The notes beneath the pieces are model-generated. The model saw only the letters and a program-made list of their open reading frames with translations. It made no database searches and was not told the DNA's origin. Shown here in pieces: positions 16,693 through 25,970 of a stretch of DNA of 64,000 nucleotides (position 1 is its first letter; every line of letters begins with the position of its first letter). The DNA is from Paraburkholderia sabiae (lineage in GTDB: Bacteria > Pseudomonadota > Gammaproteobacteria > Burkholderiales > Burkholderiaceae): assembly GCF_030412785.1 (NCBI RefSeq), contig NZ_CP125297.1:434001-498000 (forward strand). Direction: 5' to 3'. Both the position numbers and the translations under genes were made by a program.

Positions 16693-18087
16693 TTACAACA
16701 GGACAGCCTGCTGTAGAAGTTCCAGGGCTTTCATTTCGTCCAGTCGGCCCGTGCGTGCCTTACCTGCCAGCGTCTTGATCAATGCCTCTGCTATCGGTGC
16801 GATACCGTGGAGATTGTCCAGGCTGGTTACGGTAGCGAAGGAGAGTGGGGCCGGGTTTTGCTGCGGAGTTGCGGAGACGGGCAACGACTCGGGCATCGAC
16901 TCAGCGGGCGCAGATGTGGCTACCGGTGCCTCCCCATTACTTTCTTCAGTTGAGCGGCCGTCAAGGTCGTCGGAGAAATCATTCACATGATCTTGCGGGC
17001 TGACGACGATCGTCTCGTGCTCTCCTGCGGCATCCGCCGAAACAGAGGAGGGGCTTTCCGAAGCGCGCAGGTCGCCCGCACGGGAGCGCTCCGTGTGCGC
17101 CTTCGCTTTGGTGAGCTTCTTCCCTGGCGCGCCATCGTCTGTTGCGGTCGCAAGCGGCTCGTGTCGTTGAGCGGATGCGCGACCGCGCGAAGCAGGCGTC
17201 AGCAGACGTGACACCGACTCTGGAATCTCGGCTTCGGAGCGCGGCGTGTCCAGCCAGCCAGTTGGCAAACCAAGCCGCTCCGTGAACCGGTGTGCTTCGA
17301 CACTGTCCATGCGCTTCTTGCCATTTAGCCGATCGGCGATGTTGAAGCCACTCATCTCCATGACCACGCCGAGTCTGACTTTTGACCCGTTGCGACTGGT
17401 GAGAAGGCGAAGGTTAGCGCGCCGGATGTTCTCCGCATCGGCGCTGTCGCTCAATGCCAGCGGTTGCTGTTGGGCCGTTTTGGGAGACGTCTTGCTTTTC
17501 GCGGACGAAGCTTCGAGCGGCGCGCGAGGTTTAGGCCGTGCAGGCATTTCACTTCGACGATTCCTGACGGCTCCCGGCGAGCCGCCCGCTACTTTCTTTG
17601 GCATTTGCGCTTCCTCGGACAAACTAACAACAGCAACTCGTTGCTGGTCGACGGTACTGACGGGAGCCGGCTCAGGTGCTTCGGACTCTGCGTCGAATCC
17701 TTCATCGCTCTGAACGAAGTCGAGCGGCGACTTCAGACGGGCGATGGTCTCGTCCGCGAGCGCAGGATTGGGCTGGTCAAAAAATCCATGCGGTAACCCA
17801 AGTGTGGTTTCCATGTGAAACGCGGTCTCGGGCGTGAACCGCTCGCCTTTCATCAGTTCTGCCACACGCGTCATGTTCGATTCGAGTGCGATGGCGATAT
17901 TCTCTGCGCCTACCGCGTTGACCAGAAACTGAAACGATCGTGTCTTGAAAATGGAGGCCGTGTCCGTGGAGTCTCGAGGCGGCGTCTTCACATACGGTTG
18001 TCCCCGCCGGTCGGGCGCGGATTTTTTTCCGTAGTGGGGTTGGCCGCTCTGGCGAGCTCCCGCATATCGCTGGCGGGCTTGACTCAT
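16693..18087 (-). CDS. Hypothetical protein with two XRE-like GLPxGWLD modules
   Basis: 464 residues. Two helical modules look like degenerate lambda-repressor/XRE domains. One is at about 50-110 (FQFLVNAVGAENIAIALE, ending ETTLGLPHGFFDQP), the other at about 205-275 (NLRLLTSRNGSKVRLGVV, NIADRLNGKK, ending RLGLPTGWLDTP). The GLPxGWLDxP ending is common in phage-type repressors. Between and after them are long low-complexity Ser/Ala/Glu/Lys stretches, and the C-terminus ends in a short helical tail. Probably a DNA-binding regulator or nucleoid-associated protein. A TATAAT box lies about 40 nt upstream. Specific function unknown. Confidence 0.6.
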   Translation of the reverse strand: MSQARQRYAGARQSGQPHYGKKSAPDRRGQPYVKTPPRDSTDTASIFKTRSFQFLVNAVGAENIAIALESNMTRVAELMKGERFTPETAFHMETTLGLPHGFFDQPNPALADETIARLKSPLDFVQSDEGFDAESEAPEPAPVSTVDQQRVAVVSLSEEAQMPKKVAGGSPGAVRNRRSEMPARPKPRAPLEASSAKSKTSPKTAQQQPLALSDSADAENIRRANLRLLTSRNGSKVRLGVVMEMSGFNIADRLNGKKRMDSVEAHRFTERLGLPTGWLDTPRSEAEIPESVSRLLTPASRGRASAQRHEPLATATDDGAPGKKLTKAKAHTERSRAGDLRASESPSSVSADAAGEHETIVVSPQDHVNDFSDDLDGRSTEESNGEAPVATSAPAESMPESLPVSATPQQNPAPLSFATVTSLDNLHGIAPIAEALIKTLAGKARTGRLDEMKALELLQQAVLL

Positions 18088-18127
18088 AAACTAGCGTTCC
18101 GTGCGACGTTGAAAATCGGAGGGTTCA

Positions 18128-18133
18128 ATTATA
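18128..18133 (-). promoter_or_regulatory. Consensus -10 box upstream of the two-module XRE-like gene
   Basis: The minus strand reads CGCCTATAATTGAACC here, giving a perfect TATAAT about 40 nt before the start codon at 18087. The -35 region at normal spacing is poor, so an activator may be needed. Confidence 0.4.
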
Positions 18134-18445
18134 GGCGAGGCCATGTTTCATTCGATACGCCGGTAGCGACGCTGGCCATTCTACGCTGCGGCCTGAATTC
18201 TCTCATTCGCGGCCATAGCAGATGCACCAGGCAAACGTCATTTTCAGGCGGCCAGCCGGTAAAGGTGAGGATTTCCAGAAGTCGTCCGTTCTGGCCGAAA
18301 GAACCGGAGAAGTGAGGATGCTAGCGACGCGATGTGCCGGACGGCCTGTCCGTTCCCACGTTTTCTCACTGACTGGCAGGGAATAAGGCCCGCTCCATCG
18401 AACACAACATCGCAAGCGGCGTTCGTCCGGTACGAAGGGAATTCG
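18134..18445. other. Intergenic stretch, no gene seen
   Basis: It lies between the XRE-like gene and the small H-NS-like gene, both on the minus strand. Open frames here lack family features and start signals. Confidence 0.4.
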
Positions 18446-18838
18446 TCAGTCGGAGTGCTGTCGCGCGAGTGGACTCCCTGCGAAAGGGTCGTCGCGCCAG
18501 TCGGTTGTCTTTTGCCACGCATCAGGCATCGGTGACGCTGACGCCGTCTCAAAGTGATCGAGTCTCTGTCCCGCGCTAATCGCCTGCTTTAGCCACTGGG
18601 GCATTTCCCCGTCGCCTGTCCATGTATCCCCAGTCGCATTTCGATATCGGGCTCGCTCCTGTATTTCCTGATCACCGGCTATTGCCGAAGCCAGGTCGTC
18701 CGGCTCAATGCCATATTCTTCCATCCGGTGACGGAGATAAGCAATCATGCTGTCCCGCTTACGTTCATCCATATCGGTTCCGTCGGTGAGTCCCGTCCAA
18801 CTGTCCTTCCAGATGATCTGCGGACGGCGGTTCTGCAT
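18446..18838 (-). CDS. Short H-NS-type C-terminal-domain protein
   Basis: 130 residues from the ATG at 18838; an alternative ATG at 18772 gives a shorter form starting MDERKRDSM. Residues about 64-95 read YRNATGDTWTGDGEMPQWL, matching the AT-hook-like DNA-binding motif of H-NS/MvaT-type beta-proteobacterial proteins (Y-r-p-x-tG-xTWtGrGxxPxWL). The acidic GDGE replaces the usual GRG/GHG, so minor-groove binding may be weak. The N-terminal part is short and helical, much smaller than the usual oligomerisation domain. It could be a truncated antagonist of full-length H-NS proteins such as the one at 19172 (inference). Confidence 0.65.
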   Translation of the reverse strand: MQNRRPQIIWKDSWTGLTDGTDMDERKRDSMIAYLRHRMEEYGIEPDDLASAIAGDQEIQERARYRNATGDTWTGDGEMPQWLKQAISAGQRLDHFETASASPMPDAWQKTTDWRDDPFAGSPLARQHSD

Positions 18839-19171
18839 CGGATTTTAATCTGCTCAATCGTACCGGATCGCAGAAGGGTGCCGGTTTCCAGCAGAAGGTT
18901 AAAGCAGTACGTATTTCGTCAGCCGCGTATCAGCAGTCGTGTTCCGGCGCCGGGGCTGATTGAATCCGGGTGGGAGAACCCCGGCTGCAGCTTCCATCCT
19001 GGCCCGTGAGTCGCAGTCGCTCGTCAGTCAGTTTGTCTCGACCCATGCCGACGAAAACTCCCAATTATTCTTTAGACGTCCATGCTTTTGTTAATTGTAG
19101 CGCCACACTATCGACGTACGTCTTGCTTGCTGGCATAGTTCGGCCACCACAACATACAGAATGAGGAAAGC
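18839..19171. other. Divergent intergenic region, locally AT-rich
   Basis: It separates the two divergent H-NS-like genes. The 19050-19130 part is AT-rich (CTTTTGTTAATTGTAG), a plausible H-NS autoregulatory target. No clear -35/-10 pair was identified. Confidence 0.4.
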
Positions 19172-19933
19172 ATGGCTACGCTCGAGAACGTGCAGGCGAA
19201 AATCGCCAGGTTGCAGGCTCAGGCCGAAGCGCTTGCCGCAAAGCAGTCGGCCGGCGTCATCGCGAAGATCCGTGACATCATGGAAAAGCATGGCCTGACG
19301 GTGGCTGACATCGAAGCACACACCGGCGGTAAGAAGCGTGGTCGCATGTCCGGCGCCGCGACGGTTGCCAGGCCTGCAACAGTGGCGAAGTACCGTCATC
19401 CGAAGACGGGTGCTACCTGGACGGGGCATGGCCGCGCGCCCGCGTGGATTGCAAGCGCACGTGACCGGATGAAGTTTCTGATCGATGGCAGCACTGAGCA
19501 ACCGGCCCTTGCTACGAAGAAACCTGCAAAGGCAGGCAACTACGTGAAGGGCCCTCAGGCGCCGAAGTACCGTGACCCGAAGAGTGGGGCGACATGGAGT
19601 GGCCGCGGTCCGGCGCCTGCATGGCTGGCTGCGGCCAAAGATCGTTCAAAGTTTCTGATTGCTGCGGTGGAAGAGGGAACGTCGGACGCGAAGGCTGTTT
19701 CGCCCCGGAAGGCGACCGCGAAGAAAGCCGCGATCAGGAAGGCGACGGTAAAGACGGTCGCCGCGAAGAAAGCTGGGGCAGTGACACAACCGGCGTCGGC
19801 GAAGAAGGCCGCCCCGAAGAAAACCGCGCCGAAAAAAGCAGTGGCGAGGAAGGCACCGGCGAAGCGGGCGCCGCAAAATACCGTAGCGGCTGAGCCAACC
19901 AGTGTTAGCACGCCGGCGCCCGCTGCAGCGTGA
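19172..19933 (+). CDS. H-NS-family protein with two DNA-binding motifs and a histone H1-like tail
   Basis: 253 residues. An N-terminal coiled coil (1-55) is followed by two copies of the H-NS C-terminal motif: YRHPKTGATWTGHGRAPAWI at about 74-93 and YRDPKSGATWSGRGPAPAWL at about 130-149. After residue 170 comes a lysine/alanine/proline-rich tail (KKAAPKKTAPKKAVARKA), like eukaryotic H1 tails and the Hc1-type proteins of beta-proteobacteria. GAGGAA at 19163-19168 gives a good ribosome site. It is a nucleoid-structuring and xenogeneic-silencing candidate that may restrain the AT-rich cargo genes in this region. Complete. Confidence 0.88.
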   Translation: MATLENVQAKIARLQAQAEALAAKQSAGVIAKIRDIMEKHGLTVADIEAHTGGKKRGRMSGAATVARPATVAKYRHPKTGATWTGHGRAPAWIASARDRMKFLIDGSTEQPALATKKPAKAGNYVKGPQAPKYRDPKSGATWSGRGPAPAWLAAAKDRSKFLIAAVEEGTSDAKAVSPRKATAKKAAIRKATVKTVAAKKAGAVTQPASAKKAAPKKTAPKKAVARKAPAKRAPQNTVAAEPTSVSTPAPAAA

Positions 19934-20058
19934 TTGGTGTGGCCTGGTTGTCAGTGGTGGATGACCCGGTCATGCGCAGGACTTGTCCGTCCCGTTTTCG
20001 ATGACCCTCGGTGCATGGGCATGTCACCATCCGCACGGACGGCTGCACGCTACCGCTG

Positions 20059-20088
20059 AAAAAACGTGACCCGCCAGGCGGGTCACGT
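20059..20088 (-). terminator. Rho-independent terminator of the cold-shock gene
   Basis: ACGTGACCCGC (20064-20074) pairs with GCGGGTCACGT (20078-20088), and a run of A at 20059-20064 becomes the U tract on the minus strand. It lies 20 nt after the csp stop. Confidence 0.9.
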
Positions 20089-20108
20089 TTCAGGGAATCG
20101 TGCGCGGC

Positions 20109-20312
20109 TTAAAGAGGCTTGATATTGGCGGCCTGCTTGCCCTTAGGCCCCATCTTCACTTCGAAGCTGACTTTCTGGTTTTCCTGCAATGACTTGAAGC
20201 CTTCTGTCTTGATTTCGGAAAAGTGGGCAAACAGGTCTTCGCCGCCTTCGTCCGGCGTGATGAAACCAAAACCCTTTGCATCGTTAAACCATTTCACTGT
20301 GCCAGTTGCCAT
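20109..20312 (-). CDS. Cold-shock domain protein
   Basis: 67 residues, the standard CspA size. It starts at [18 protein letters not shown] at 20312; upstream in-frame codons are untranslated leader. RNP1 (KGFGFI) and RNP2 (LFAHF) are intact. It is an RNA/ssDNA chaperone that melts mRNA secondary structure. A strong terminator follows. About 470 nt upstream are gene-free, so a long 5' leader of the kind that regulates csp genes is possible. Confidence 0.95.
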   Translation of the reverse strand: MATGTVKWFNDAKGFGFITPDEGGEDLFAHFSEIKTEGFKSLQENQKVSFEVKMGPKGKQAANIKPL

Positions 20313-20785
20313 TTTGAACCTGTAGATGTTGGAAGTCGCATTCTTTACCGCGATGCCGCAGGAGCGATCATCCGGGACGGGAGACTTTGTATCACGCTGG
20401 GATGACATCTGCCAATCGGCAGGTCTATGGACGGCACATGATCTGTCAGCGTTTCCCGGGTCCGAACCGGTTCATGCGCTGGTCGCGACACGTCAAAGGT
20501 TCTGCCGAGGCATATGCGAAGATCTCGGTCTGGGAAGATAAACGGGTTTCCTTCGGCGCAACGCCTGCAAACGGCACTGGCAGCGCACACCGTCTCCACC
20601 GCGTCGATAACTCTGCATGGCCTTTGCGCGGTCGAGCGCAACGCGGTTGTCATCTGCGCCCCACACACCCTCCCAGAAAAGTCCAAGAGTGTGCGCTGCC
20701 GCGTTGAGCCTAGGTCTACGGCCTGCTCGTTGTGGGAGCCCACACGGCTCACGTCTAGCTGTATGCCACATTTCCGCGGTGCAGC
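20313..20785. other. Gene-free stretch upstream of csp
   Basis: Contains the cold-shock gene leader/promoter region on the minus strand and the tail of the DUF3800 gene. No supported coding sequence. Confidence 0.4.
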
Positions 20786-21433
20786 CTAGAAAAATAGGTG
20801 CCGCTGCCCAATATGCGGCATTGCCACCCTGTATGCGTCACTATTGCCGTGTTCGAAGTGCGACCAGACAATCCCCGCCATTACGTCGACAAATTGAAGC
20901 GGGAGACAGTCGCGGCTTTCCCAAGGCGTCGTCTGCAGAGCCGTGTCGCTAACGGATGCGAGTTCGGTGGCGAGATAGTCGTGTAACGCGTATTTCGATT
21001 CAACCTTGATGGAACGGGCGTCTGGGATGAAGCAGACCGAGTCGTACTGCGACATGAGATCGAGCAGAAGCAGCTTCGTCATGAAGTTGTAGAGCCGATT
21101 TGGATGTTGCCGGAATGCGTTATTTGCCCGTTCTTTGCGAACGGTGATCGCTGCAAAAACAATGTCAGGATCGCGCGTCCTGATGTTCGCCAAGCTGTTC
21201 GAGAAATGGATTCGTTCAGCGCTTTTCATGGCCACTGACTTCAGCTCGTTACGTGCGCTTCTGCCGCGTTTCTTGTACATGCCGCGTATGACACGCTCGA
21301 GCGACGGCTCCCGACCGTCAGGAATGATCGCTGCCGCGAGCGTGAAAAAACGACTTGATCCTCCGTGGCCATAGGGTTGATCAAGCTTCCAGCCCAAGCA
21401 GCCGCTTTCGTCGAGGTATATTGTGGCGCCCAT
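20786..21433 (-). CDS. DUF3800 protein
   Basis: 215 residues. It begins MGATIYLDESGCLGW, the YxDESG motif that defines DUF3800, and later has acidic positions in LLLLDLMSQYDSVCFIPDARS and LQFVDVMAGIVW. The pattern of conserved Asp/Glu residues suggests a metal-dependent, RNase H-like fold (prediction, not shown). DUF3800 genes often occur in defence or mobile regions and, in comparative-genomics work, beside conserved structured RNAs. Here the start codon lies just 10 nt after a terminator-like hairpin, and the 250 nt upstream are highly structured. Probably functional. Confidence 0.85.
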   Translation of the reverse strand: MGATIYLDESGCLGWKLDQPYGHGGSSRFFTLAAAIIPDGREPSLERVIRGMYKKRGRSARNELKSVAMKSAERIHFSNSLANIRTRDPDIVFAAITVRKERANNAFRQHPNRLYNFMTKLLLLDLMSQYDSVCFIPDARSIKVESKYALHDYLATELASVSDTALQTTPWESRDCLPLQFVDVMAGIVWSHFEHGNSDAYRVAMPHIGQRHLFF

Positions 21434-21443
21434 GCAAATAAAA

Positions 21444-21684
21444 ATAGCCTCCCAGAAGGGAGGCTATAGGAATGTGGCAGTACCCGGACCTGACGTGCTT
21501 ACAGCACGCTTACGATTGTCGACGCCGATTTGTCGCAGGCGACCCGGGCATATTTAAACTGCTGCGCCGCTACAAGCTCATTGTATGGGCTTAGTACAAA
21601 CTAAACAAGACGTTTGTGCCCGGGCAAAAAAGTCCAACCGCCACGGAGCGGGCCCACGGTACTTCTGTGGGCCCGCTCCGTGGC
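21444..21684 (-). ncRNA. Candidate structured RNA upstream of DUF3800
   Basis: Read on the minus strand, this stretch contains an 18-bp perfect hairpin (21640-21684) followed by a T run, a palindromic TGCCCGGGCA, a segment bounded by CCCGG/CCGGG that encloses a CGTGCT-TAC-AGCACG hairpin (about 21496-21510) and a GTCG/CGAC stem, and finally ATAGCCTCCC/GGGAGGCTAT (21444-21467) followed by TTTTTATTT just before the DUF3800 ATG. The last hairpin looks like an intrinsic terminator. DUF3800-associated RNA motifs are known as a class; whether this belongs to one of them needs a covariance search. No protein frame here is convincing. Confidence 0.5.
21640..21684. repeat. 18-bp perfect inverted repeat
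   Basis: GCCACGGAGCGGGCCCAC (21640-21657) and GTGGGCCCGCTCCGTGGC (21667-21684) flank a 9-nt loop. On the minus strand a T6 run follows after about 9 nt. Confidence 0.95.
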
Positions 21685-21878
21685 AACGAGCCGTAGAAGG
21701 CGCTCGCGCTAAGACACATAATTCGGGTCGAAGTTCAATTTTCGGCGCGTGCCGAAGGCTATTTATTAGCATTTTGGGGTCGGAACATCTTTCGTGTCGA
21801 CCACTGCCGCCGTGGGGCTACATAGAAAACGATGAAGTCTGCGGCTGCGACCCGACAGGAATGAGGCCTCCATAGTCT

Positions 21879-22301
21879 TCAAGACCTGCTCGCCATCGCT
21901 GAACGCCAATGATCGCCGTCCAACATTAGCGGCATCTGCATTGTGGTTTTGTTCTGACCGTCGATCGCGTCACGCATGTTCGGTAGCGCGGCCTGCACGT
22001 CCGGTCGCTTTGCCCACTCGGGCAGATCGTCGATCGAATACGTAAAGTACGCCATAGTCTGGGACACTCCGAGCACAGTTTCCACGGGGTCCCATTTGAG
22101 CAGCTTCTGCAGACGAGGCTTCCCGTAGCAGAGCGCTCCGCGATTGGCGTATTTTTGCCCCTTGGCCGTAAGTTCGTATCTGTGTCCCGGAACCGGCGCG
22201 CCGACGGCGTTGGCAACGCTCACCGGAGTGGCGGAAAGAAGTCCTGCATGGGGTAATCGTCCTTTTCGTGCTAAATCTGGCGGTTTGATTTGATTTGGCT
22301 T
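21879..22301 (-). pseudogene. N-truncated hypothetical (exported-type) protein
   Basis: The frame is open from 22301 (just after TAA 22302-22304) to 21879 and reads through IKPPDLARKGRLPHAG before the first usable start, GTG at 22223. The C-terminal 100 residues (GHRYELTAKGQKYANRG, ALCYGKPRLQKLLKWD, VSQTMAYFTYSIDDLPEWA) look like a real protein of the lipoprotein/periplasmic hypothetical type. The missing start and missing signal peptide suggest the 5' end was lost next to the Tn3 remnant. If GTG 22223 is used it would be a 114-residue cytosolic protein, which I think less likely. Confidence 0.5.
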
Positions 22302-22448
22302 TTAAAAACAATGAGATACGAATTCCCCATTTTGCGGGAGCGCATCCTTTTGATGCAAAATATGGCGCTTATGTCGACCGCGCGTGATCGAATGCGGCTG
22401 GCAAATCCTCGCCATGCGCTTGCTGTTTGCGCGCACGTTTCGTCGTAG

Positions 22449-23490
22449 CTACTGCTTCGGAGATGAGTCGCGTTGTCCCGGGTTCACGGCTTTACAGAAC
22501 CGCTTCACGATCCGGCCGCGCGTCGCCATGGCGCTGCGTCGAGCAGCATCTCGCGATAGCGGTCGATCGGAAAGCTCAACGTCCCGCGGAAATTGACATG
22601 TGCTAAGTGCGCCGGCCCCATCCGCGTCGTCAACGCCCTGACCCTTGCTTCTCCAACGATCAAGGGTTGCCTGGATACGCTGCGTATTCCACGCAATGAC
22701 CAGGTTTGTGAGCAGCGTCAAGCAGCCTGATATCGCGATCATTTCGTCGCGGCGCCGTCCGCGCTCCGGCGCGATCTTGCCGGTATAGATCGCGCGCTGC
22801 AACTGATGGACCGATTCGCCGCGGTTGAGCAGCGTATGCATTTCTCGCCTGAATTCAATGTTGCTGAAGTAATCGCATAGGAAAAGCGTGCGCAGCAACC
22901 AGCAGTGTGCCGACAAGTTCAAACTGTCGCAGGCTCGGCTCCGCGTCGCGGCCCTCGAAGCCTAGCTCACGTAACGGCCCCAGCAGATTTGCGAATGCGG
23001 TGGTGATCGCGTCTCGACGATATTGGCAAGCTGCTTGACGACCTCCGCGACAGGCCACCGGCAAGTCACGCAGCCAGCGTACGCGAAACGCTCACCAACG
23101 CTCGCAGCTTCCGTTCGGCTGGTATCAGAACGCGACGCTCATACAGCCAGCAATGGGCGTGCTGAAGCAGTTCGTCGAGACTGGGCGATTCGGTGGCGTC
23201 CTGTCGCATCCACGCTTTAAGTTCCGCCCAGTGGCTCGGTCCAATCGACGTCATGCCGAGATATTCGCAGGTCCAGACCTGATGCTCGTACAGTGTCTTA
23301 TAGCGCTGATAGAGCGTACGGAGCGAGGCGATTGTCGGGGTAGGCAGGCCGAGCCGCTCGCCGACATAGCGCAACAGTTGGCGTGGCAGTGCGCCGACAT
23401 GATCGAGCGTGTGACCACTGGCACGCAGAAAGACCAACTGGATCGCGACGCCGGCACGGGGATCCCGCCGAAATCGCTCGAACGGCCCAT
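22449..23490 (-). pseudogene. tnpA: Tn3-family transposase, internally deleted
   Basis: On the minus strand the 5' part (23490-23070) encodes the DUF4158 N-terminal region: VAIQLVFLRASGHTLDHVG, TLYQRYKTLYEHQ. The 3' part (22900-22449) encodes the DDE C-terminus: LCDYFSNIEFRREMHTLLNRG, LVIAWNTQRIQATL. The final GPAHLAHVNFRGTLSFPID lies in another frame. Roughly 600 residues in between are missing and at least two frameshifts are present. It is non-functional and the boundaries are approximate. It abuts the large plus-strand pseudogene without a recognisable transposon end. Confidence 0.8.
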
Positions 23491-25970
23491 CGAAATGCCG
23501 GCACGGCTGATTCTCAGCACGGCGCAGGATGCGATCTGGTGGACGCCGCGGCGGCTGCCGCTGGACCGGATCGTTGCAAGCAGTGCTTTGCCGCACAGTC
23601 CGAGGGACATCGATACGCGCACGACGAAACTCGAGGACGGCGCAACTGTCATCGGCCTTGGCGTGAGTTCGCGCTCGGGCCCGTGGCATCTCTGGTCGGC
23701 GCGGCTGCTGGTCGACAGGCAACATCCGGAGAAGCCGGGCGTGCGGGCCGTGGCGTCGCCCGATCTGCGTCCGAAGGCCATGGACGGCGCCCCACGCGGC
23801 AGCCGGATACGCCTGCCCGGCGCAGGCGCGCCGATGCCCGGCCCGTGGGCGCCGTGGTATCTCGGTGCGGAGCAGAGCGAGTCGGGTGCGCAAGCGGAGT
23901 GGCCCAGATCGATTGCGAGCACGTGCCGGATTTGCCGCAGTGGCTGTTCTTCCGCTGGCTGTGCGATCGGGCGCGCTTTCGCAAACGCCTGCCGGCGGAC
24001 AACTACGCCATCTTCCGGACCTCGCTCGACGCGTACGACCGAAACCAGCTGGTCTTGCTGACGTCCGCCTACGGCCTGCCAGTCACGGGAGCACGTGAAG
24101 CGGTCGTCGATGCGGCCGGCATAAAAGACCCCGAGCGCTCCGGTAACCTGGTGAGCAAATCCGGGCAGATCGAGCCGGGCGATGATTACATGGTGCTGGA
24201 CGGTCGTGCGGATCAGGCGATCTACCGGCCCATCCCGCTTGCCATCCAGGAGTTGTCGCTCAGCGCCTTGGGCGGCTCGCTTCTGCACGACACCACGTTC
24301 AAGCCGGCCGCAGGTCGGCAAAAAGATCTTCGAAGGATTCTCCATCCAGCGATGGCAGCACGAGATCGTCCTCGGCCGGGACATCCGGGCCGAGGTGGTG
24401 TACAAGGGCTATCTGCTGCCCTTCGGTCATCTCGCTTCCCTCGCGAAACTTACGGAGCGGATGTTCCTGGCGACATCGGGCGGCATCAAGGCGCTGCTTC
24501 GTCAGCGCTTCTTCATACGTGTGGCCCGGCCGAAGATGGTCTTTCCGGCCCATCGGCCAGGCATTCGAAGGTAGGCTCTGGTGCGGCAAGCTCGTAACGC
24601 TCAATACGACGCGCACGCCCGATCTCATCGATCCCACGCTGCCACTCGGCGAGACCCAGGGTGACCACAATCCGGAGGCCCTGAACGGACGCATACATAT
24701 CGGCCCGAATGCGGGGATGGCGTTCTGGCCGCGCACCGACATCACGCCTCACGGCGTGTTCGCCTTCGATGTGTCGATCGGCGACGCCAAGGTCAAGATG
24801 CCGCTCATGTTCGTGAACAACATCGCGGCGACGGATCCCGATTCCTTGCAGTACGCGGCCAATCACTACAACGGCGCCCTCAGGCCGCCCGTCGGCGCGG
24901 ACGGTAAAACCAATCCCGACCTGAGCAAGCACTATGAGGGCGTCAATGCCACCAACAGGCGCAGGGCCACCGTCGATGTCAAAGGACAGACGATCGCTTT
25001 TGCCGACGCGAAGCAATCCGGCGACACGAGTGTCCCGGTGGAATGGCTTCAGATACAGGTCCATGGCCGCGACGCGGGCGTGAGCATGAACAACTGGATC
25101 GGTGAGCTGAATCTTTATCAGACGACCGGTTCGCTCGAAGGGGCGCAGCAGCCGCCGTTCTATCCACGACTGTACTGCGCGCTCATCTGGCTGAAGCAAG
25201 TCGAACGGTTCAGTGGCTCGGGGCCGAAGTCCGTCCGCGTCCAGTACGACGGACATTATGTGCGCTATGGCTCTGCCAAACCGGATGTGGGCTCTGACGC
25301 TTCCAGACCGGAAGCGGGCTCCGGCGCTTCCAAACCGGACGCGCCCAATGGTGTATCCAAACCGGGCGACAGGGCAGCCGAGCTCGCAAAGACAAACCCG
25401 GCGGAGGTGTTCCTCGATTTCCTCGAAGTCGTTCCTCTCACCATGGGCGCGAACGGCAATCGCTCGGCCGGTATTGCCCGTCCCGAGTCCTAGTTGATCG
25501 CGCTCAGCCGACGAAAGGGCCCCTTGGGAGGCGATGAACAGGGCGTTGTGTGGCAAACGGGGCCGAACGAGGACAACACATCGCCGAAGGCGCTGGTGAA
25601 CCGGACGAAGGACAGCTACACGCTCAATCCGTTAAGCGAGATGACGACGGTGCATCGCGACTCGCTCGTCTCGCTCGTCTGGTATTTCCGGGCCAACAGC
25701 CAGCAGAAGGCCCAGTTCGAAGTGGCGCGCGCTGTGGCGCCCGGCATCGGCAAGCCGCAGATCGCGGATGCGCCGCCCGACCAGATGCAAAACCTGAAAG
25801 TCGTCCAGTCCTACTTCAGCGGCGACGCGAAGATACTCGGTGCGATCACGATCCGCCAACTGCTGTTCCTGCTGGATTTCGCCGGACTGGACATCCCCGC
25901 GCTTCGCGAGGTCACCGAATACGGCACGAACGTCTCCGAGCAGGTGAACGAAGCAGAATTGCAGTCTAAA
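23475..25970 (+). pseudogene. Large hypothetical gene with several frameshifts and a stop
   Basis: Protein-like sequence continues for about 830 codons by hopping frames: MPARLILSTAQDAIWWTPRR to about 23900; PQWLFFRWLCDRARFRKRL to about 24300; KIFEGFSIQRWQHEIVLGRD to about 24540; then FEGRLWCGKLVTLNTTRTPD to TAG 25491-25493. The same frame resumes with LSRRKGPLGGDEQGVVW through LLDFAGLDIPALREVTEYG. So there are at least three frameshifts and one nonsense codon in what was one long gene, possibly two. I do not recognise the family; there is no signal peptide or enzyme motif I can name. The 5' end is replaced by the Tn3 remnant. Confidence 0.65.

Noticed and set aside
21434..21700. Retron msr-msd upstream of the DUF3800 gene
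   Set aside because: No reverse transcriptase gene is adjacent, so the structured region fits a DUF3800-linked RNA better.
23251..24405. 384-codon minus-strand open frame
   Set aside because: It is antisense to protein-like plus-strand sequence and rich in Arg/Ser/Pro typical of shadow frames in high-GC DNA.
24513..25556. 347-codon minus-strand open frame
   Set aside because: Antisense to the clearly protein-like plus-strand pseudogene; composition is that of a shadow frame.
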